Assembly (NCBI RefSeq): GCF_007830055.1
Contig: NZ_VLLE01000002.1
Location: 259,953 to 323,952 of the forward strand
Source of the DNA: Lacibacter cauensis
GTDB lineage: Bacteria > Bacteroidota > Bacteroidia > Chitinophagales > Chitinophagaceae
Reading direction: 5' to 3'
DNA: 64,000 nt
The first letter of the stretch is position 1. Each line of letters begins with the position of its first letter. Positions 43,975-51,005 of the stretch are shown piece by piece. The position numbers and the translations under genes are program-made. The notes beneath the pieces were generated by a model. That model saw nothing but the letters and a program-made list of their open reading frames with translations. It had not been told where the DNA came from and made no database searches.

Positions 43975-45116
43975 TGAACTTACCCTTACAAGGAATTGTA
44001 GTGCTGGAGTTTTGCCAATATTTATCCGGTCCATCGGCATCCTTGCGTTTGGCCGATCTTGGTGCACGTGTCATCAAAATTGAACGGCCGGGCACAGGCG
44101 ATGCTGGTCGTAAACTGGCCATTAAAGATTTGTGGGTGGATGACAGTTCGTTGTTGTTTCATACCATCAACCGGAATAAAGAAAGTTTTACAGCCGATCT
44201 GAAGAACGAAGAAGATAAGGCTGTGTTGTATAAATTAATTGCAAAGGCCGATGTGCTCATTCATAATTTCCGTCCGGATGTGATGGGGAAAAACGGATTG
44301 GATTATGCAACAGTGCAGCAGCTTAATCCAAAGTTGGTGTATGCAGAAATTTCCGGCTATGGTAAGAAAGGACCGTGGAAAAATAAGCCTGGTCAGGATT
44401 TGTTGGTACAATCAATGGCAGGGCTTGCATATACAACTGGTAACGGCAGTAACGGTCCGGTGCCTTTTGGTATTTCCATTACCGATATTATGGCGGGTTC
44501 GCAATTGGTGCAGGGAATATTAGGTGCACTCATCCGCAGACAAAAAACAGGAAAAGGAGCGTTGATTGAAGTGAGCCTGCTGGAATCGTTACTCGATTTT
44601 CAATTTGAATTACTCACAACCTATTTTACCAGCAAACAGCAACCAAAGCGGAGTGTACTTGCAAATGGTCAGCCATTGTTAGGTGCTCCCTACGGCATTT
44701 ATCAAACAGCTGATGGATACCTGGCTTTGGCTATGATGGATCTTCATCAGTTAGCCGATACCATTGGTTGTGCCGGTTTGAAAAATTTTGCAAAAGAAGA
44801 TGCATTTGCAAAGCGAGATGACATCAAACGACTGTTGGTCGATCATCTTGTAACGAAGGAAACAAACTTTTGGTTGGGCTTATTACAGGATGCAGGTTTG
44901 TGGGCAATGGAAGTAATGAACTGGGACGAATTGACAGAACATGAAGCCTACCGTGTATTGCAAATGGAGCAGGAGATAACAGTAAACAACCGTGCAATCA
45001 GCACAACACGTTGTCCCATCCGTATTGATGGCGAATTGTTGTTAAGTACAAAACCTGCACCGCAGTTGGGGGAACAGAATGAGGCGATACGGAGAGAGTT
45101 GGTAGCCGGTAGTTGA
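43971..45116 (+). CDS. CaiB/BaiF family (class III) CoA-transferase, copy 1
   Basis: 381 residues. Moves CoA between acyl groups. Seen: LEFCQYLSGPSASLRLADLGARVIKIERPG in part LRLADLGARVIKIERPG, HTINRNKESFTADLKN, LIHNFRPDVMGKNGLDY, EISGYGKKGPWKNKPGQDLLVQS with the likely catalytic Asp in PGQD (about 142), and a closing STTRCPIRIDGELLLS. Translation is coupled to the preceding gene by an ATGATG overlap. Paralogue of the next gene. Could work alone or as a pair with it. Confidence 0.92.
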   Translation: MMNLPLQGIVVLEFCQYLSGPSASLRLADLGARVIKIERPGTGDAGRKLAIKDLWVDDSSLLFHTINRNKESFTADLKNEEDKAVLYKLIAKADVLIHNFRPDVMGKNGLDYATVQQLNPKLVYAEISGYGKKGPWKNKPGQDLLVQSMAGLAYTTGNGSNGPVPFGISITDIMAGSQLVQGILGALIRRQKTGKGALIEVSLLESLLDFQFELLTTYFTSKQQPKRSVLANGQPLLGAPYGIYQTADGYLALAMMDLHQLADTIGCAGLKNFAKEDAFAKRDDIKRLLVDHLVTKETNFWLGLLQDAGLWAMEVMNWDELTEHEAYRVLQMEQEITVNNRAISTTRCPIRIDGELLLSTKPAPQLGEQNEAIRRELVAGS

Positions 45117-45127
45117 TAGTGTTTAGT

Positions 45128-45325
45128 TTGATGTTTATGATTTATAGTTAAATGTTATGCGTAATGGGTTACGAGTGGATCAGCATCGTTATCCCCTCTT
45201 GGGAGGTGCGCAAACTGCAACACAGAGGAGTGATAAACAGGGGTGGGTTAATTGATGAGTAATGAATAATGGATAGTGAGCGTGTTCTTCATTCACAATT
45301 AACCATTGACCATTCACAAAAAAAC
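45128..45325. repeat. Mosaic of dispersed repeats between the two CoA-transferase genes
   Basis: Contains GTTATGCGTAATGGGTTACG (family of 22819), the TTATCCCCTCTTGGGAGG...ACAGGGGTGGGTTAAT unit at about 45194-45254 (family of 15361), and GAGTAATGAATAATGGATAG with ATTAACCATTGACCATTCAC at 45257-45320. Stop-to-start distance is 212 bases in an operon where other junctions are a few bases, so the mosaic looks inserted. Confidence 0.55.
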
Positions 45326-45328
45326 AAA

Positions 45329-46498
45329 ATGAAACTTTTAGAAGATATATTGATCATTGATTTCAGCCAGTTCCTTTCGGGGCCATCTGCAGCATTACGT
45401 TTGGCCGATATGGGAGCAGAGGTGATCAAAGTGGAGCGTCCGGGTACCGGCGATATTTGCCGGGAGCTGTATGTGAGTGATGTGATGATCGAAGGCGAAT
45501 CAACCATTTTTCATGCCATCAACCGCAACAAAGAAAGTTATGCGGCCGATCTGAAAAATCCGGATGATCTGTTTAAAATAAAACAACTTATTGCAAAGGC
45601 CGATGTGGTGATGCACAATTTCCGTCCGGGAGTAATGGAACGCATCGGGCTCGATTATGCAAGTGTAAAACAGATCAAACCCGATATTGTATATGCAGAG
45701 ATCAGCGGTTATGGCACCGAAGGTCCGTGGAAAGATTTACCCGGACAGGATCTGTTGTTGCAATCAGCGTCGGGTTTAACATGGCTCAGCAATAACATTC
45801 ATGAAAGCCCTACACCCATGGGTGTGGCTGTGGTAGATATTATGGCCGGTACACATGTGGCACAGGGAATTTTAGCCGCATTGTTCCGCAAAGGACAAAC
45901 AGGCGAAGGTGCGTTGGTGCAGGTAAGTATGCTGGAAAGTATTTTAGATTTTCAGTTTGAAGTATTGACCTGTTATTACAACGACGGACGGCAGTTACCC
46001 GTTCGTGGGGCGGTAAACAGTGCGCATGCTTACATTGCGGCGCCCTATGGTATTTATAAAACAAATGATGATTACATTGCATTGGCAATGACCAATATTC
46101 CAACATTGGCCGGATTACTGCAGTGTGAACCGTTGAAGCTATTTTCGAACAGCAACGATTGGTTTGCTAAGCGTGATGAGATCAAAGCCATACTGGCAAA
46201 ACATCTTTCAACACAATCGGCACAACATTGGCTGGCAGTATTGGAAAGTGCAGATGTTTGGTGTGCTCCCGTAATGGATTATGATGCATTGGTAAAACAG
46301 GAAGGCTACCGTGTGCTGGAAATGGAGATCAATGTAAAAACAGGCAACGGACTAACGGTAAGCACCACCCGCTGTCCGATAAGAGTAGACGGAGAATTGT
46401 TGGTATCAGAAAAAGGTGCGCCAACATTGGGCGAGCATAACGAACAGATCGAACAACAGTTTGGATTAACTTCTCACTTAGAAAGTGTAAGTAAATAA
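45329..46498 (+). CDS. CaiB/BaiF family (class III) CoA-transferase, copy 2
   Basis: 389 residues from the ATG at 45329 (MKLLEDILIIDFSQFLSG); upstream in-frame codons are repeat DNA. Same motif order as copy 1: FLSGPSAALRLADMGAEVIK, HAINRNKESYAADLKN, MHNFRPGVMERIGLDY, GPWKDLPGQDLLLQS (Asp in PGQD, about 142), AAPYGIYKTNDDYIALAM, STTRCPIRVDGELLVS. The two copies align end to end without large gaps. Either homologous subunits of a heteromer or two transferases with different acyl donors. Confidence 0.92.
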   Translation: MKLLEDILIIDFSQFLSGPSAALRLADMGAEVIKVERPGTGDICRELYVSDVMIEGESTIFHAINRNKESYAADLKNPDDLFKIKQLIAKADVVMHNFRPGVMERIGLDYASVKQIKPDIVYAEISGYGTEGPWKDLPGQDLLLQSASGLTWLSNNIHESPTPMGVAVVDIMAGTHVAQGILAALFRKGQTGEGALVQVSMLESILDFQFEVLTCYYNDGRQLPVRGAVNSAHAYIAAPYGIYKTNDDYIALAMTNIPTLAGLLQCEPLKLFSNSNDWFAKRDEIKAILAKHLSTQSAQHWLAVLESADVWCAPVMDYDALVKQEGYRVLEMEINVKTGNGLTVSTTRCPIRVDGELLVSEKGAPTLGEHNEQIEQQFGLTSHLESVSK

Positions 46499-46508
46499 GG
46501 CTTTGCCA

Positions 46509-47363
46509 ATGACACAGATGATTGCGGATACACATGTTCATATATGGGACTTTCACCGTGCGGAATATGCATGGCTGAAAAATAATACCAGTATTCTCAA
46601 TCGTACTTACGCAATAGAAGAACTCGAAACGTCGAGGATAGCAGCCGGAGTAACTACAGGCATACTCGTTCAGGCCGCTAATAATTTTGAAGATACAGAC
46701 TGGATGTTGCATGTGGCAGATAACACATCATGGATCGCCGCTATTGTGGGATGGTTGCCTTTAACCGATCCGGATGCAACATTAAAAGCACTGCAAAAAA
46801 AATACGGCAAAGAAAATTATTTCAAAGGCGTTCGTCATTTAATACATGATGAACCTGATGCACAATGGTTGTTGCAACCGGAAGTGATCAACAGTTTGCA
46901 CATCTTAGCCGACCATAATATTCCTTACGATGTAGTAGGCATTTTGCCCGAACATATTGAAACAGCATTGGAAGTTGCCAATAAAGTACCGCATTTGAAA
47001 ATGGTGTTCGATCATCTCAATCAACCACCCATTGCAACAAACGAACAGTTTGGACGATGGGGTGATCTGATGAAAGAAGCGGCACAACACGCAAACTTTT
47101 ATGCAAAGATTTCCGGTTTGGGTACCACTTCGCAAAAAGGCGAGAGCTGGGCGGCAGACGATATAAAACCGTATGTAGCTTTTGTGTTGGAGCTTTTCGG
47201 CACCGATCGTTGTTTTCTTGGTGGCGATTGGCCCGTGTCGTTGCTTGCAGGCAGTTACACCGGCGCCTGGAAAAATTACCGCACTGTTATTGATGAATTG
47301 TTGCCTGCAGAGGAACGTTCAAAAATTTATTATCATAACGCAGCAAACTTTTATTCGTTTTAA
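46509..47363 (+). CDS. Amidohydrolase, COG3618 (sugar lactonase-like)
   Basis: 284 residues from the ATG at 46509. TIM-barrel metal hydrolase: ADTHVHIWDF (HxH, residue about 7), YFKGVRHLIHDEPD, LKMVFDHLNQPP (His about 178), FYAKISGLGT, and CFLGGDWPVSLLAGSY (Asp about 242). Close in pattern to L-rhamnono-, L-fucono- and galactaro-lactonases, which open sugar lactones to acids. The oxidoreductase at 48524 could make the lactone and RhaT could import the sugar, which fits an oxidative sugar route. Substrate unproven. Confidence 0.85.
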   Translation: MTQMIADTHVHIWDFHRAEYAWLKNNTSILNRTYAIEELETSRIAAGVTTGILVQAANNFEDTDWMLHVADNTSWIAAIVGWLPLTDPDATLKALQKKYGKENYFKGVRHLIHDEPDAQWLLQPEVINSLHILADHNIPYDVVGILPEHIETALEVANKVPHLKMVFDHLNQPPIATNEQFGRWGDLMKEAAQHANFYAKISGLGTTSQKGESWAADDIKPYVAFVLELFGTDRCFLGGDWPVSLLAGSYTGAWKNYRTVIDELLPAEERSKIYYHNAANFYSF

Positions 47364-47380
47364 ACCATCTGCAAAAGTGT

Positions 47381-48418
47381 ATGGAAGTAATTAACGGCGT
47401 TTTGTTTCATGCAGTAGGTGCTTCCAGCGCTTCACTCTGCTATACTCCACAGAAAAAAGTTAAAGGCTGGAGCTGGCAAACCTATTGGCTGGCGCAGGCA
47501 GCGGTATGCTGGTTGTTGTTACCATTGTTTGTTGCATGGTTAACCATACCGCAGCTGGCAACGGTGTTGAAAGAGGCACCGGTAAGCGCTATGCAGCGTA
47601 GCTTCTTTTTAGGGATGGCTTATGGTATTGGTGGCACTGCATTTGGTATTGCTATCCGTTATGTTGGGTTCTCATTAACGTACGCCATTTCAGTAGGCAT
47701 CAGTTGTGTGTTGGGTACGTTGTTACCTCCATTGGTTAGCGGTACTTTGGGCGATGTGTTATCGGGTACTGGTGCCGGCTATCTCATCAGCGGTGTAAGC
47801 ATGGGCGCATTTGGTATTGCAGTATGCGGCTTAGCCGGGCGCAGTAAAGAAAAAGATATTGAGCAGCAGGAGAAGAAAGAATCCGTTTTTTCATTGGCAA
47901 AAGGATTACCGCTTTGTTTGCTGGCAGGTGTATTATCCGCATTGTATGGTTATTCGTTAAACCAGGGACAGCCCATTGCCGATGTTGCAGCAAAATATGG
48001 TGCAGGAAGTTTTCAGGGAAATGTGATCTATATTTTTTCCAACACAGGTGCTTTTATCACAACAATGATCTATTGCATCTACCTGCATCGAAAAGAAAAA
48101 ACTTTTGCAGAGTATGCATCAACAGGTGAAGCCGGTTTAGGGTTGAATTATGTAATGGCTATTTTAACCGGTCTGTTGTGGTATGGACAGTTTTTCTTTT
48201 ACGGGCTTGGCCACGTACGCATGGGGAAGTTTGAATTCAGCAGCTGGGCTATTCACATGATCATGCTCGTGTTGTTAAGTGCTCTAACAGGATTGTTATT
48301 GAAAGAATGGAAAAGCAGCAGCAGTAAAACAATCCGTTTACTTTCTGTTGCCATTGTGATATTGATTACAGCCGTATTGCTGTTAACCTACGGAAATAAA
48401 TTAGGAGCGGAAGTTTAA
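47381..48418 (+). CDS. rhaT: RhaT-like sugar/proton symporter
   Basis: 345 residues, about ten membrane helices. Sequence pattern of the L-rhamnose/H+ symporter: ASSASLCYTPQKKVKGWSWQ near the N-terminus (RhaT SF..PxKKVKxWSWE), FLGMAYGIGGTAFGIAIRYVG, VGISCVLGTLLPPLVSG, and ANTGAF-like IYIFSNTGAFITTMIYC. Inner membrane. Suggests import of L-rhamnose or a similar 6-deoxy or methylated sugar released by the GH78 rhamnosidase downstream. No rhaA, rhaB or rhaD is seen in the window. Confidence 0.88.
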   Translation: MEVINGVLFHAVGASSASLCYTPQKKVKGWSWQTYWLAQAAVCWLLLPLFVAWLTIPQLATVLKEAPVSAMQRSFFLGMAYGIGGTAFGIAIRYVGFSLTYAISVGISCVLGTLLPPLVSGTLGDVLSGTGAGYLISGVSMGAFGIAVCGLAGRSKEKDIEQQEKKESVFSLAKGLPLCLLAGVLSALYGYSLNQGQPIADVAAKYGAGSFQGNVIYIFSNTGAFITTMIYCIYLHRKEKTFAEYASTGEAGLGLNYVMAILTGLLWYGQFFFYGLGHVRMGKFEFSSWAIHMIMLVLLSALTGLLLKEWKSSSSKTIRLLSVAIVILITAVLLLTYGNKLGAEV

Positions 48419-48427
48419 AATAATACT

Positions 48428-48512
48428 TCGTGAACTTTGTGTGTTTTCTCTTTGTGTCCTTTGTGTTATAAAGAACACAAGGAACACAAAGACTTCACAA
48501 AGACCACAAGCG
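48428..48512. repeat. CTTTGTG inverted repeat before the Gfo/Idh/MocA gene
   Basis: CTTTGTGTCCTTTGTGTT (from about 48450) and AACACAAGGAACACAAAG (to about 48491) form a long hairpin with a 6-base loop; further ACTTTGTG and CACAAAGACC words flank it. The same CTTTGTG words appear inside 58545-58590. Confidence 0.65.
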
Positions 48513-48523
48513 ATTAAGAAAAT

Positions 48524-49594
48524 ATGTCAATGCACGAACGGGATATCGCCTCTGCACAATTGCCCATTTACATTATCGGGGCAGGCGGCATTGTGAATGC
48601 TGCACATTTACCTGCCTATATGCTGGCAGGTTTTCATGTGCAGGGTATTTGCGATCTCGATCCGGAGAAAGCAAAAACAACAGCTGAGCGTTTTGGTATT
48701 AAACAAGTATTTGCAAGTCCCGAAGAGTTGTTGAAGGATTTACCTGCAAATGCAGTTATCGATATTGCAGTGCCCGGACCAGCATTGATTCCATTGCTGG
48801 AACAATTACCCGATGGAGCTCCGGTGTTATTGCAAAAGCCGATGGGTGAGGATATGGATGCAGCAAAGAAAATACTTGCGATCTGTAAACGAAAAAACCT
48901 AAAAGCAGCAGTCAACTTTCAACTACGTTATGCTCCCTTCATTCTCGAAGTAAAACGGATGATGAATGAAGGATTGTTAGGTGAGATTAATGATATAGAA
49001 GTAAACGTGAATGTATACACGCCCTGGCATCTGTGGGATTTTTTAATGGCCTCGCCTCGTGTAGAAATTTTGTACCACAGCATTCATTATATCGATCTGG
49101 TACGGCATATACTCGGCAATCCGAAATCGGTGTATGCGAAATCGACCAAACATCCGAGCATGCCTGCACTGGCATCGGTACGCAGTAATATCATTATGGA
49201 TTATGGTGATATGATCAGGGCAAATATTCTCACCAATCATTGTCACAATTACGGTACACCCAAACAACAATCCTACATCAAGTTCGAAGGAACAAAAGGT
49301 GCTGTCATTATCAACTTTGGGGCACTCATCAATTATCCCCGTGGCGAAGCCGATAGTTTTGAATATGTGTTTTTAGAAGAAGGCAAAGAGCCGCAATGGC
49401 AGGAAAAGAAAATCGAAGGCAGCTGGTTTCCCCATGCGTTTATCGGAACCATGGAGCAGGTAATGCTGGCAGCTGCAGGAAAAATTGAAAAACCGGATAA
49501 TGCAGTGGAAGATTGTTTGTACACGATGGCATGCACAGAAGCCGCCTACATGAGTTGCCAGCAGGGCGGTATTCAACTCAACCAACTCGTTTGA
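48524..49594 (+). CDS. Gfo/Idh/MocA family oxidoreductase
   Basis: 356 residues. NAD(P)-dependent sugar oxidoreductase: Rossmann motif IYIIGAGGIVNAAHLPAY (about 14), VICDL-like GICDLDPEKAKTTAERFGI, LLQKPMGEDMDAAKKIL (the family EKP lysine motif, here QKP, about 105), and the catalytic-helix HSIHYIDLVRHILGNP (about 188). No export signal. In this operon it may oxidise the imported sugar to a lactone for the COG3618 protein. D-apiose dehydrogenase of published apiose routes also belongs to this family, so apiose is an alternative substrate. Confidence 0.9.
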   Translation: MSMHERDIASAQLPIYIIGAGGIVNAAHLPAYMLAGFHVQGICDLDPEKAKTTAERFGIKQVFASPEELLKDLPANAVIDIAVPGPALIPLLEQLPDGAPVLLQKPMGEDMDAAKKILAICKRKNLKAAVNFQLRYAPFILEVKRMMNEGLLGEINDIEVNVNVYTPWHLWDFLMASPRVEILYHSIHYIDLVRHILGNPKSVYAKSTKHPSMPALASVRSNIIMDYGDMIRANILTNHCHNYGTPKQQSYIKFEGTKGAVIINFGALINYPRGEADSFEYVFLEEGKEPQWQEKKIEGSWFPHAFIGTMEQVMLAAAGKIEKPDNAVEDCLYTMACTEAAYMSCQQGGIQLNQLV

Positions 49595-49612
49595 TCTTTT
49601 GAATCAATTACA

Positions 49613-51004
49613 ATGAACAAGCACTTATACATTTTACTTACCTTTTTTATTTTTTCGCAGCAGTTATTTGCACAGCAGGTTGCGTTTCCCGGTGCCGAAG
49701 GTTTTGGGAAATATGCAACAGGTGGAAGAGGAGGAAAAGTAATTGCCGTTACAAATCTGCATGATAGTGGTGAAGGAAGTTTCCGCTGGGCATTGGAACA
49801 ATATCCCGGCGAACCGTTGACGGTTGTATTTGCAGTATCAGGAATTATCGAACTGCAATCAAAAATTCAGATCAAACGTTCCAACTTAACCATTGCCGGA
49901 CAAACAGCTCCCGGCGATGGCATCTGTTTAAAAAATCAATCACTCATTTTAAATGGTGCTTCTTCAAAAGGTAATCATGGTAATATCATTATCCGTTTCA
50001 TTCGTTCACGTCCCGGTGGTACGTTGAAAACAGGATTGTATGGTTTTGATATGGAGAACTGTCATGATGTAATTGTTGATCATTGCAGTTTCAGCTGGGC
50101 CAATGAAGAATGTGCGGCGATGTACGATACAAAGAATGTAACGGTACAATGGTGTATAGTGAGTGAAGGTTTGTACGAAGCCGGTCATCAGAAAGGACAT
50201 CGTTCGTATGGCGGTGTATGGGGCGGGCAATATGCTTCTTATCATCATAATTTATTAGCACACCTTAATAGTCGTGCTGTTCGGTTCAATGGAGCAAGAG
50301 CACATGATACCATTGCGTTGATCGATTACCGCAATAATGTTATTTACAACTGGGGCAATGCCAATGCAGCTTATGGCGGCGAAGTGAATATTGCAGGCGG
50401 AGTATCGCAAGTGAATATCGTTAACAACTATTACAAACCCGGTCCTGCAACTGCTGCTGAATTAAAATTTGTCAATGCTTCTTATCAAAAAGAAAACGGC
50501 AAAGGAACAGGACAATGGTTTGTGGAGGGTAATATCATGGAAGGCGATAAGGGATTAACGAAAAAAAATACGAATGGTGTTGACCTGCAGGCACAGGGTT
50601 ATCCTACAGGAGCAATTGCTGATAAGGCGTTTGCTGTAAGTATCGCATTACCTGTTGAAACAGCAAAAGAATCATACGAGAAAGTGTTGCGTTATGCAGG
50701 TGCAATCTTCCCCAAGCGTGATGCAACTGATGAACGTGTGGTAAACGAAACAAAAACGGGAACTGCAATGGGCAAAGGTGTATTTGGTAAGCCCGGCATT
50801 ATTGATAGTCCGTTAGCAGTTGGAGGCTGGGCCGAGTATAAAACTGCAGTTGTACCAGTTGATACAGATAAGGATGGCATGCCCGATGCATGGGAAATAA
50901 AAAAAGGATTGAATCCAAATGATGCCAACGACCGCAACAAAGTGGACGCAAGCGGTTATACCATGCTGGAAATTTATTTAAACGAATTAGTGGAAGTGAA
51001 ATAA
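49613..51004 (+). CDS. Secreted pectate-lyase-like protein with C-terminal calcium motif
   Basis: 463 residues. Signal peptide MNKHLYILLTFFIFSQQLFAQ (in part LLTFFIFSQQLFAQ). Right-handed beta-helix from about 22 to 330: AFPGAEGFGKYATGGRGG, VTNLHDSGEGSFRWALEQ, IAGQTAPGDGICLKN, RFIRSRPGG, VDHCSFSWANEE, AHLNSRAVRFNGARAHD. The C-terminus holds DTDKDGMPDAWEIKKGLNP, a thrombospondin-type-3 or dockerin-like calcium repeat. Probably cleaves homogalacturonan or a related pectin backbone. First enzyme of the pectin block, 18 bases after the oxidoreductase, and related to the partial gene at 1-723. Confidence 0.88.
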   Translation: MNKHLYILLTFFIFSQQLFAQQVAFPGAEGFGKYATGGRGGKVIAVTNLHDSGEGSFRWALEQYPGEPLTVVFAVSGIIELQSKIQIKRSNLTIAGQTAPGDGICLKNQSLILNGASSKGNHGNIIIRFIRSRPGGTLKTGLYGFDMENCHDVIVDHCSFSWANEECAAMYDTKNVTVQWCIVSEGLYEAGHQKGHRSYGGVWGGQYASYHHNLLAHLNSRAVRFNGARAHDTIALIDYRNNVIYNWGNANAAYGGEVNIAGGVSQVNIVNNYYKPGPATAAELKFVNASYQKENGKGTGQWFVEGNIMEGDKGLTKKNTNGVDLQAQGYPTGAIADKAFAVSIALPVETAKESYEKVLRYAGAIFPKRDATDERVVNETKTGTAMGKGVFGKPGIIDSPLAVGGWAEYKTAVVPVDTDKDGMPDAWEIKKGLNPNDANDRNKVDASGYTMLEIYLNELVEVK

Positions 51005-51005
51005 C

